From Cynocephalus volans (Eukaryota; Chordata; Mammalia; Dermoptera; Cynocephalidae), in contig NC_084471.1 in the NCBI RefSeq assembly GCF_027409185.1, positions 4,742,535 through 4,806,534 on the forward strand: DNA of 64,000 nucleotides. The letters are read 5' to 3'. The translations under genes were made by a program, and so were the position numbers. This document shows, one piece after another, positions 54,301-64,000 of the stretch (position 1 is its first letter; each line of letters begins with the position of its first letter). The notes beneath the pieces are model-generated. The model saw nothing but the letters and a program-made list of their open reading frames with translations, was not told the DNA's origin and ran no database searches.

Positions 54301-57300
54301 GTGCCACAGACAGTGGCCCTGGCAAAGACAAAATCAGAATGTTAAGCAGACATGATCTAAAAGAACCAAATCTAGTTACTCAGCCAATGTGCTGATGCAG
54401 GACTAAGTACTATACTTCAACAAAAAGGTTCCAGCCAGCGAAGCCTGTGTGAGCCCTGCCCTCTGAGAGGGTGCCTCCCGTGTGGCAGGACTCGGAGCGG
54501 CTGTCCCCCCACCAGTGTTCCACGGCGGGTTCGCCTCAGGCTCCTCAGGGGGAGACACACTTCAGGGGAGGTTCAGGAGAGATTTAAAAAATCATCTTTT
54601 GATGGAACTGTAAACATTTCCACAAGGAAGTCAGACCCATGTCAGAGTCTGCTGGGCAAGTGAATGGACCATGCCAGTCCAGGCCAAGATTGCTGCATGA
54701 CACTGTGCAGAAGTCTCAGAAATCTTAAGTCTGTAGTAGATATAAAAGTAGCTGGCACACCTCAGGAGTTCAGTCTGCACCAAAGAGACTGACACTAAGG
54801 CCAGATACGCCTGAGGAGGCACGCAAAGCCAGCCGAGCATCAGTTCCTCCCCCTCCTACAGGAACGTAAAAAGAAAGGAAGCAGACCGATGTCCATTACC
54901 TCCCAACTGATGTGCACGACTGTGGCCTTTGTGCCCTGGAGAACTTTGGTGTTGCAGTGTCTGGGGATTCCCCTAGGATCAAGAGAGGAAGTATGCACAG
55001 TCAATCAAGAGGGATCAAGTGGGAGATCCATCGTTTGGAGATCTTCACCAAATGGGCAATTCTCCCCTACATGTCTCCACTTTCCCAACTTGCGGTGCAG
55101 ATGGCATTAGAAAGCACAGACAGAGCGTGAGAGGACACCTGGGGATCCCATGGAGGCAGAAGAGAGAGCCCTCTCGACTCTTCTGTTCTCACCCTGCTTA
55201 TCCCCAACCAGGAACAGAGCCCAACTTTCCAGAAGGCTCACTCTGAGTAAAGTCTACTGTCAGCTACTGAACCTGCTATACACCTGCCCACAGAAATGAC
55301 ACTGAACATGGTCAGATTCCCAGGCAAGCCCAACAAAGCCCATAAATGACTTAATTTTCCCGAACCATGACATTACCAGGATAATGATACATTACATCAC
55401 CTAAGTGCTGCTTTGTAGTTGACAGAGCAGTTCTACAGGTGTGATCTCATCTGATCTTCACAAGAGGAGGGCAAAGGATTCACCAGTCACTGAGCCAAGG
55501 CCCAACACAGGCCCCAGATGTCCAGTCTCACCACTGTCCCCACAACAATGCTGGCTCTGCACGAACCAGCTCACCAAGAAGCTTGTCCCAATATGAGCTT
55601 GAGTATCAGCCACATGTACCCTGAGGCCCCCAAAGCCTCAGGTACTAGGACCTACATGCAACATCTTGCTATGTCTCGGGAGCCACAGTCAAAGTGGCTG
55701 TCCCCAGAGCGCTTTACCTCAGCCACTGAAGGGGAAGGGTGGGGCCTGGACCTGAGACCCCTTCTCAGCAGGTGCTCCCAGGATGCCAGGTGAGGGTCCC
55801 ACCATTGCTCCTGCAGGTCTCCCCTCTCTCTGGCAACGGACCAGCTGCTCGGCTGGATTCCTCTCATCTTAAACAAATCAATACCTGTCCCTTCTACACT
55901 CCCACAAGCTCCTGTCCCATGTCCCTGCACCTCTTCAAAGCCAACTCTTCTCAAAAGAGCTGCCTGCATTGCTCATCTCCAGCTCCCATTCTTTCTAAAA
56001 TGATCTCTATCAAAGTGATTCACACAGTTTTTTTTTTTTCTTAAAAAGATGACCAGTAAGGGGATCTTAACATTTGACTTGGTGTTGTCAGCACCACACT
56101 CTCCCAAGTAAGCTAACTGGCCATCCCTATATAGGGATCCGAACACATGGCCTTGGTGTTATCAGCACCACACTCTCCCGAGTGACCCACAGGCTGGCCC
56201 CCCACACACAGAGTTTTAAAAATTGAAGGCAGAAATCTTATGGGACCAAACAAGTCTCCTGCCACACCCACTCCTACCTCCAACTTGTTCTGTTATTTCT
56301 TATGGTTTTTACCTGCATATTTCTAAATCACATACTTATACTGCCACATCATTTTTCAAAAACTTTCCATGTTACAAGAGGTGAGAACCTGGCTCCCTTG
56401 TCCCCCACCCGCCCGCCCCCTGCAGTCCCCTGGCCTCAGCGTCCAGGACTGCAGATCCCCACAGCTGAGTCCACAGTGCTCCCACCCTTTCCCCAACCTC
56501 CGTGGGGTTGTTTTTGGTGGAGGGGTCTTGTGACTAAGTCATCCTGTAACTTCCGCCTTTGGGCAGCTACACCTCTGGGGTCACTGATCCCTGCCGTGTT
56601 CATGGAGGTCTCTTTCTGAAACTCGGAGAGTGGGCAGGCGGGGGCGGGCCCTCCCTCTCATGTCTCCTGCGCTGCCTTCCCTCTGTCATGCGCCCTCCTT
56701 CCTTTTCATTGTCTCCCCTTGTCTTAACATTCTTCAGCAGTTTCCAAAGGTGCATGGGAAGGTCACTATTTTTATGAAATTTTACAGGTGTGAATATCTC
56801 GATTCTACCCTCACCACTGAGTACAGAACCGCACGCTGAAAACCATTTCCTTCCTGGAGGTTGAAAATGCTGCTCCACTGTAGCTTCTAATGCTGCAGAG
56901 GCCAAGGGCAGAGCCGTTCTGAGTCTCAATCCTTTGTGTGGCCCCAGGCAGCACAGATCCACAACTAATAACATTATCTGTCACTGACTATTTTATAAAT
57001 AATGCTGTTTGTCTCTGGAATATTTTAAGGAAGTGTGTATATGACAGGCTCCGTCACAGGACACCGTTCACACTGTCCCACGCTTCAAGTGCCTTCAGCC
57101 ACTCTTCCACGGTGAAAGCTAGAGTCACAGTCAGCAAGCAGCTGCACAGCACATGACTGGTGCTCTTAGCCAGACACAAGCCTGCCACTATGCATCCGAG
57201 GTTCCTAACCATGTGGTCACTCCCCTGCGGCCTCTTTCAGCCAGTACTGAGTTTGTGGGAAGAGCTCTGACCCACGAGGAACGATAGCAGGTGGGCCCTG

Positions 57301-60300
57301 TCCCTGACGCTGCCAAGAAGGGAGGAACAACCTGCTGAAGGCAAGATGCAGATCTGAGGGGCCTGAGGAGCCATCAAGGACAGTCTAGGAGAGGAAAAGC
57401 CAGCAGGCAGCCAGGAGGACTGACCCTCCACCACTGCACAAACGTAGTTAGAAGGCCTGTGGCCAGGGCTTGGCATGGCTCCAGCATGTGGAAGCAGCAG
57501 CAAACACTCCTGGACAGAGATGCCCTGAACCCAACGCAGCAGAGCTCCCATGGCCACCAACAACTCTGCCCTCTGCTGTTGAAACCTAAGTTTGTCACTT
57601 CTCTGAGCTCAGCTACCTGCCGGGCCCCTCCAACTGCAGCCCAGGAAGCATCTCACTGACCCCACGTCTGTAGTGAGTTAGAAATCTTGATTCTTCTCTG
57701 ATCAGAATAGGATTTTTAGGTAATGCATGAATGAGCCAAAAGGCTCTTGAGTAGGGGACAACAGTCCACAGATAAGGTTGGCAAAAGCCATCTAATCAAT
57801 TCTAATCACTGTTTAGGGATGTGATTGTGTACTTTGTTTTAGGTTGCTGGTTTGATTCCGGCTTGAATGAATAACTACTGACTATCTAACCTACAGATTG
57901 TTCTTAAGATATGTTAAGGAAACTGCTTGAATGCTGTTTAAATAGGCTAAAGGGCGCACTCGGGAGAGCGCGGCTCTGGGAGCGCTGTGGTGCTCTCGCC
58001 GCGGGTTTGGATCCTATATAGGGATGGCTGGTGTGCTCACTGGCTGAGCGAGGTGTGGGAGACACCAAGCCAAGGGTTGCGATTCCCTTACTGGTCGCAA
58101 AAAGACAAAAAAAAAAAATAAATAAAATAAATATAAAAAATAAATAAGCTAAAGAAATCACTGTAGAAAGTATGTAGAAAAGAAAATGTTTACTAAGGAC
58201 AAGCTGTTTGCTCGTGAATTAACCTAGCTTTTTACAAATTACATTCTGGAATGTCACATTGTTAATTTACTGCTGTTAAAAGTTTTACACTGCCTGTTTT
58301 TATGTCCTTCTTTGATGATTGAATCAACTGATTTTTCTTGTGAAACTTCCTTGTCTTGTCAATAAAAAGAAAGGCTGATTTTTAATCAGGGCTGCTCCCA
58401 TGATGGGCGGCAGTCCCTCCAAGCCTCATTGGTGGTACTCTGAGTAAATTCTTTCTCTTTTTTCTGTCTCGGTTACACAGAGGAAAGTGTAACACACGTC
58501 CAGACTGGAGCCGGGGCCTCTGTCCTCAACTGCCTCCTCCAGTCCTCCCCTCACCGTGGGAGGCAGCACCCGGGTGCTCCTGACAGAGCCTCAGGGCACC
58601 TCGAGTCCCATGCATGCTGCAACATGGTATCCCAACGGAGCAGGTCATGCAGATCAGAGCCCCAATCGCCTTCTCTACACCACCACCCCATCTCTCACAT
58701 GGGTCAGGGTACAGCCCACAGTGCTCTCCCTGCCCCCACACTTGCTCAGAGAGGGAGCTTCTGAAGGCCATGCCACTCCTGCTTAAAACCCTCCTGAGGA
58801 TGTCCCCCTGCACTCAGAACAAGGCTCTAGGAGCTGGCCTCAGGCTGCCTTTGTCGTCACCTCTTTTTATTCTTCCCCTCGTTCACTAACCCAGCCCAGG
58901 TTGCTAGTTTTGGGTTAACAGCCTCGTTCCTCTTCTTCCCAGTAAGAAGGAGGATGCGGAATGAAGAAACACGTCCTAGCTGGATGTGGAGTGAAGGAGC
59001 GTGTCCTAGGGAAGTATGGTGACCAATGGGGCATAAATGGAAGTGACACGGACAACCTGCAGTAAAGGGTCCTTGAAAGGCAAGGATCTGCTCTTCTTCA
59101 CCTACTCTGTCTTCCTGCTTGTGGGGTGAGGGCTGGAGCTGGTGCAGCCACACAGGCCACAAGACAGAGAAGCTACTCATGACAAAGCACGAAGGAGCAG
59201 CCTGGGTCCCTCACACCAAGGAGTGCCACACTGTCTCTGGAATGTCCACCTCGATGTTCATGTGAGAGGAAAGAAACATCTTGATTAAAACCTCTGTTGC
59301 TTTGGGCTTGTAGCAGAATCTGATCCCAACGACTATACCCACATTCCCACCACTCTCGCCTTCGTTCTGTGCCCAGAACCTGTTGAGCACCTTCCTGCCT
59401 GAGGACCTTTGCACTGGCCATCTCTGCCTGCCTCCTTCTCATGGTCAGACTGGCTCAGCGCCACTTCCTGGCCACCTCAGCCAAAGGGACCACTCTCTGA
59501 CTTTCTCCCCTGCACATGCCAGTCATTACGACACCATTCTCTTTCATTTGCTTTGTTATACTAATGATCTGGAAGCATACCCGTTTGATAACGCCTTGTG
59601 CCTTTTCCTATAAAACAAATTCCATGAGAGCAGATCTGTCTTCTCATTACATCCCTCCTCCCTAAGAGTGCCTGCCACACAGAGGACACTCAACAGAATG
59701 GCCCATTCCTAGACACAGGAATGCAAAATGAGATTTTGGGGAATGCAAGGCCACCTATACTGGCCAGCAATGCTGCTAACCTCAAAATATTCAAGCCACC
59801 CAGAAAGCAGATCTACTGACAGAGGAGGCCAGAACTACCTTCTCACCTAAGTCAGCTCTGCACAACTTTTTGTCAACACAAATTTGTTAGGTCAATTCCC
59901 TGAACCTCTACCAAACACCCACCTACTACCTGTCAGACACCGAGCTGGGCTTTCTGCCTGAAGGCACCGTCACACTGCTCAGGCAGCCTCATGATCGGAG
60001 GAGTTCAGGAGGCTGTGGGAGCTGGAATCGGGAGGGAGAGGACCAGAGAGGAGCGAGCTACACAAGAGAAAGAGAACTCTGCGAGGGACCCTCGAGTCTC
60101 TGGCTGAATACTAAGCAGCACACATGTAGGGCAAGATGCCATAAAGTCAAGACAAGTGCAGCTGCTGGGAATGACCAGAGCTCACGCAAGGCCAGGAAAC
60201 ACTCACATTCCAACCTGCCAGGGCAGAGAGACCTGGTGGATGCACAAGACACTCAGTAGAGCTCGGAAAGCCACACATTAGCAGCAGGGCTAAACTATCC

Positions 60301-63300
60301 CAAGGGTCAAGGTTATTCTAGACCTGCCCCATTACAGCTTAAAGAGAAGCCTTGAAAGGATCAAGTTGATCCACAGTCTAATTGCCTGCCAAACCAAAAC
60401 TCAATTCCTTAAGGAAAGACAACAAAATCCAAATATTCAAAAATATAAAGCTGACAATATCCAGCACCCAATAAAAAGTTATTAAACATGTAAAGAGGCA
60501 GGAAAATGTGACCATAACCAGGAAAAAAATTAGTCAATAGAAACAGACCCCAAAATGATAGGGAAACTGGAATGGAAAGAAACAGACTTTAAATTATAAA
60601 TATGTTCAAGGATTTAAAGAAAAACCTAAGTACCACGAAGAGAAAAACAGAGAAACTATAATGTTAGAAATAAAAAATTAACTGGACAGAACAGACTTAA
60701 CAGCAGATCAGATGCCACAGAAGAAAAGATGTATGAACCTGAAGACGTGGCAGCAGAAACCAGCCAAACCCAAGCACAAGAGCATAGGCTGAGAGACGAT
60801 GGGAGGCCTCGACAACCCAAGCCAATGTCAAGGTGTCTGACACACGTGTGATGACAGCCTCGGGAAACACAGCAAACAGGAAAAACATCTCAGAAACTAT
60901 GGCCAACTTTTTCCAGATCTGATGAAAAATATCCACCCACAGATCAAAGAAGCTCGAGAAACCCCATGCAGGACAAACACAAAAGAAAGCCACACCAAAA
61001 TATGTAATAGTCAAATGCTGAAAATCACTATAAAGAGAAAACCTTAAAAGCAGCCAGAGAGCCATGCCATGTCACACGAATGTGAGCTGGGAGTGGGCAT
61101 AGGACGAGCACGCACAGGACTGTCCTGCAGCACGGCACGTGGGCAGACAGCAAGCACACCTCTGAGTGCCGTCGGGGGAGAGCAAGCAAGAGACCACCAG
61201 TGCCACGAGTTACTCTTTAAACTGCCAAACATAATTTCCTCCATATTTTAAAAACACATTAAAATGTATCTACTACTTACCCATAGATAACTTGGGAATT
61301 GTAAGTTGGTTTGCAGGGCTAGGCATAACCTTCGTCTTGGAATTCAGACAGGAATCTCGCCTTCTTATGCTCCCAGTTTTATTCCATTGAGAAGATTCTG
61401 ACAAAATGGCAGTACAGTCCAGCCTCGGGCCTCCACTTCCCGGAGTTTGGGGTTGCAGGCGAAGAGCTGTGGTTGGCACCCTGGCTCGCTCCACTGTACA
61501 CTCAGCGGCAGCGGCCCACTTGGTTTGGCTGCAGGACGCACCTGCAGGGTCGGCCGGCAGGGACTGCCTCAGAGTGGTGGGGCCCGTCCTGCCTGACTTA
61601 CTGATGTCTGGCAGAGGCCGGCAACTGTTTGCAGGAATACCTGCAAATTCATCTGATTTAGCTGGAAGAGGAGACACACAAATTCTGCTTATCACTCAAG
61701 CACTTATGTTATTTTTAAATTATAAAGCTATTTAACAAACACACAAAAAATACGTTATCTTTAGCCTGTCTTTTTTTTTTTTTTTTTTAGCCTGTCTACT
61801 TTAAACATATGACATATGTACAATACTCTGTATGTCCATCAGGCAATATCATCAAACACAGGACACCCCGCTGCTTGTGGCTCGGCTGAATGTATTCTAA
61901 GGTGCTGATTCTCAGCACAGTTACCAAAATATTTATAAGCAAACACAAATGCAGGCTCTCCTATCTTCCTTGACTATGTGGGCAGCAGAGATCACTCTAG
62001 CTGAGCAGCTGGAAGGGGACAGTCTAGTCACATGCCCCACCTGCCCAGTCAGGGAGAGAGGATGCAATCGTTACCAGTTGATTCCTTTAAATTACAAGAA
62101 GGAGATATACACTAATACATTTTTTCTGGTCATAAAAAGAGGAGAAGAGATTTCATATATTTTTACATTTCTGATGCTCCCTGATATTCAATAAAAAGAG
62201 TATGCTGTCTTCTTCAAAATAAATAAATAAATAAATTACAAGAAGGAGTCTTGGTCATATTAATCATAAGCACTATCTAAACTAGGGTAATAAATACTTA
62301 GCTACCAACATACCTGGTACACAAGTCAATCTGGTAAAAGATTCATAAAGAAAAGCCTTAGGGGCCGAGCCTGTGGCGCACTCGGGAGGGTGCTGCGCTG
62401 GGAGCGCGGCAACGCTCCCAGCAGCCGCGGGTTCGGATCCTATATAGGAATGGCCGGTGCACTCACTGGCTGAGTGCCGGTCACGAAAAAAGAAAAAAAA
62501 AAAGAAAAGCCTTAGGAGAATCGTGCCGTAGCTTCTATGTATACAGTGTGAAAGTTTACAAGGCTCCGTCCCACACATGCTCCTATCTGATCCCAGTGAC
62601 TCTGCTGTGTGCAAGAGAGACACACACATACACCAGGAGCCCCGTGCAATTTCTGTCTCAGCAGAAACAGCAGTAAAAATGGTGCTGATGTCCTGAATCA
62701 ATACAGCAAAACAGAGCTCATTACACCTAACGTAACAGTAAAGGGCGTGCATCTACTGCACACGCACTACATGTCATAGCCTTCTATGCCAGGCACTTTG
62801 CACAGTAGTCCCAGTGCTCACAGGGACACAAAAGTAGGTGTCATCACCTCAGTCTGTAAAGATAAGTACACAAACTTAGGTTCTCTTAACCACTGAGTGG
62901 CAGTCAGGATTCTAGACCAGATCAGTCTGATTTGAGTATTCATACATTTCACATTGTGTGAACAAAATCCACACCATGCTGCGCTGACTAGTCAGTGTCT
63001 ATGCAGCAAATATAATTTAAAGAGGATTTCGTTTTTAGGAGCAGAAAAACAAATGCCTTTCCCTATAGCCTACTAGAGTTTCTCCCCTTTACCACTAGAT
63101 GGCAGCCTTGGCTTGGTAAGACAAAACGTGGCGGGAATTTAAACAGGTTTGGGAGTGGAGATTTAAATAAACATCCAGAAGTTAGTTACAGGGGTCATGT
63201 GTCCTAAATTATCTGGAACGGTCCTATTTTAAAACCTGTGTCTGATGACATTAACATGAGATTGGTCTAAGCGTCTGTCTGCTCTCAGGCACTGGCGACA

Positions 63301-63680
63301 CACTCACACACATGGACTGAAGCCACCCATCTGAGTGTGCCTCTCCTCCCTAAGGGAAGCACCCTGAGGGCAGGGGCCATGACACAGTCTCTTCCCTGCC
63401 CAGCATCCAGCCCCATCCACAGCACACAGCAAGCCCCCCAAGATGACCCACTGAGCCTAACTGGTTCTGTGAAGACGGCCCAGAGGAACAGAGAGCATTT
63501 CAGGCCTCCCTGGGCTACACATGGGTCTGAACACGAGATGCCTGCCACCTCACCTGTACTGACTGCTGGAGACGCACACACCCTGGACATCAGGCTCGAA
63601 ACCAACCCTGAGGAAGAGGACTTCCTTGCAAGATTGCCAGTGCAGCCAGGTGGCTTTAACAGGGTCTTCTTCAGCCCCAA
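51239..63680 (-). CDS. GTSE1: GTSE1, C-terminal part, seven exons
   Basis: GTSE1 is a G2/S-phase protein that binds microtubules, clathrin and the plus-end machinery in mitosis, and p53 in G2 recovery. Seven minus-strand exons lie in the window: 63554-63680, 61281-61661, 54900-54972, 54079-54318, 52494-52698, 51787-51999 and 51239-51322. They join in phase to 440 aa plus a stop, about 60% of the human protein. Recognised stretches include LKKTLLKPPGCTGNLARKSS, TPKTMPRVVASSLCVPARRL, RTEPTRESNRK and the C-terminus SPLIQLSPEANKENVD. The last two exons carry the LID-type motifs. The protein is mostly disordered and rich in Ser and Pro. Upstream exons lie right of the window. No disruption seen. 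Confidence 0.95.
51787..51999 (-). CDS. GTSE1: GTSE1 exon with LID-type clathrin motifs
   Basis: Acceptor TTTTTATCTAG, donor GTAAGA. 71 codons, phase 0 at both ends. Motifs LLIDI, PLVDLPLIDF and PLIDL fit the repeated LID[L/F]-type sites through which GTSE1 binds the clathrin terminal domain. Confidence 0.94.
52494..52698 (-). CDS. GTSE1: GTSE1 exon
   Basis: Acceptor CCTCCCGCAG, donor GTACGC. 205 nt encoding TEPTRESNRKVDSRQADLSP to EETPPGE. Confidence 0.93.
54079..54318 (-). CDS. GTSE1: GTSE1 exon
   Basis: Acceptor TCTTTGCCAG, donor GTAAGA. 240 nt encoding ATVCGTPVRQSSGPALQSLS to RRLSSEPRKKSVV. Confidence 0.93.
54900..54972 (-). CDS. GTSE1: GTSE1 73-nt exon
   Basis: Found by phase: the 381-nt exon ends in phase 1, while the 240-nt exon needs two bases. 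Acceptor GATCCTAG, donor GTAATG. It encodes GESPDTATPKFSRAQRPQSC then TSVG, matching the human segment. No long frame covers it. Confidence 0.9.
56030..56199 (-). repeat. CYN-type tRNA-Ile SINE, dimer
   Basis: Inverted dimer in a GTSE1 intron; flanked by cacacagtttt and cacacagagtttt-like copies. Confidence 0.88.
57669..58494 (+). mobile_element. Solo class II-like LTR with SINE inside
   Basis: Starts TGTAGTGAGTTAG and ends GAAAGTGTAACA. A perfect 6-bp target duplication, cacgtc (57663-57668 and 58495-58500), flanks it. It has an AATAAA near 58360. It shares loose segments with the class II LTR here (atgtttactaa, ctggaatgtcac, cttccttgtc). Without the SINE at 57952-58137 it is about 640 bp. 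It lies in the 6.3-kb GTSE1 intron, antisense to the gene. Confidence 0.85.
57952..58137 (+). repeat. CYN-type SINE, hairpin variant, 5'-truncated
   Basis: Begins ggcgcactcgggagagcgcg, lacking the first bases. It has a B box and a second unit, then a taaataaa tail. Flanked by ataggctaaag / ataagctaaag. Confidence 0.88.
58575..58830 (+). repeat. L2-like LINE relic
   Basis: gccatgccactcctgcttaa then aaccctcctgaggatgtccc: L2-type pattern. Approximate borders. Confidence 0.45.
59350..59700 (+). repeat. L2-like LINE relic
   Basis: cctgaggacctttgcactgg, then ccacttcctggccacctcag and gtgcctgccacacagaggac: L2 3' pattern in a GTSE1 intron. Confidence 0.6.
60410..61060 (+). mobile_element. L1/HAL1 ORF1-region fragment
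   Basis: caatagaaacagaccccaaa, aatatgttcaaggatttaaa, then cagatcaaagaagctcgaga and ccttaaaagcagccagaga: the order of L1M/HAL1 ORF1. Full of stops. Confidence 0.8.
61281..61661 (-). CDS. GTSE1: GTSE1 large exon
   Basis: Acceptor CCTCTTCCAG, donor GTAAGT. 381 nt encoding AKSDEFAGIPANSCRPLPDI to NQLTIPKLSMG: basic, Ser/Pro-rich. Ends in phase 1. Confidence 0.93.
62363..62500 (+). repeat. CYN-type SINE, hairpin variant
   Basis: Sense copy with gggagcgcggcaacgctccc replacing the anticodon arm, a B box, then a short second unit and tail. Target duplication aaagaaaagccttagg at 62347-62362 and 62501-62516. Confidence 0.94.
62765..62925 (-). repeat. MIR SINE relic
   Basis: tatgccaggcactttgcaca, then ctcttaaccactgagtggca: inverted MIR. 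GTSE1 intron. Confidence 0.6.
63554..63680 (-). CDS. GTSE1: GTSE1 exon
   Basis: Acceptor TTTTGTCTCAG, donor GTGAGG. 127 nt encoding LGLKKTLLKPPGCTGNLARK to CASPAVST, ending one base into an Ala codon. Confidence 0.9.
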
Positions 63681-63824
63681 CTGAGACAAAATGTTTAAAA
63701 ACAAAATCAGCAAAGATTTCATTATCTACCCATTACTTACTTCTGCATAAGTGTGGTTTTTAAATAATTTTTAACAATTTAATAATAATCATCTTGAATT
63801 TAAAGAAGAAAGAAGTCAAGCAGT

Positions 63825-63985
63825 ACTTCTCAAAGGGTAGACTTCAAACCCCTGCATGAGAATCCCGTGGGGGAGCTGGCTGAGGTGTAGATTTTGGGAC
63901 TCCAAGCCAGACCCACTGAGTCAGCTGCTGTAGGCCCAGCTCCTGGCAATTTTAATAAGGACTGCCAGTGATTCATACACATAGC
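63825..63985 (+). repeat. MER5A-like hAT relic
   Basis: cagtacttctcaaagggtag, atgagaatcccgtgggggag and gacccactgagtcagctg: MER5A order. Upstream GTSE1 intron at the window edge. Confidence 0.65.
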
Positions 63986-64000
63986 TCATTTTGACCACCA

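Overview
This is a mammalian nuclear window: multi-exon genes with GT-AG introns, a CpG-island promoter and dense interspersed repeats. The short repeats point to a colugo (Dermoptera, for example Galeopterus). At least 17 SINEs are built only from tRNA-Ile-like units (A box, GAT anticodon loop, B box), mostly dimers, followed by an A-rich tail. That matches the dermopteran CYN/t-SINE family, and I saw no Alu or B1 unit. Species is an inference from these repeats.

Layout: the gene order is syntenic with human 22q13.31. (1) Positions 1-5820, + strand: the last seven coding exons and 3' UTR of CELSR1, a planar-polarity adhesion GPCR. (2) 5820-9870: a convergent intergenic stretch. (3) 9870-33100, - strand: complete TRMU, the mitochondrial tRNA 2-thiouridylase, with 11 coding exons that join in phase to 417 aa; its CpG island lies around 32.5-33.6 kb. 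(4) 33.6-50.85 kb: the TRMU-GTSE1 intergenic region, inflated by a stack of retroelements. An old MaLR-type LTR was split by a + strand class II (betaretrovirus-like) provirus, which was split by a - strand class I (gammaretrovirus-like) provirus, and SINEs landed in every layer. (5) 50.85-64 kb, - strand: the 3' part of GTSE1, seven coding exons and 440 codons. This includes the C-terminal cluster of LID-type motifs used for clathrin binding. The gene continues past the right edge.

The three genes do not form a functional unit: CELSR1 acts in planar cell polarity, TRMU in mitochondrial tRNA modification and GTSE1 in mitotic microtubules and p53 control. Introns carry MIR, L2, MER5/MER20-like and L1 relics, a solo class II-like LTR and an unusual L1-like element without ORFs. 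I found no evidence for a new protein-coding system. The most notable structures are the nested proviruses with their internal rearrangements, the SINE variants, and two short exons that ORF scanning misses. Both proviruses are clearly defective.
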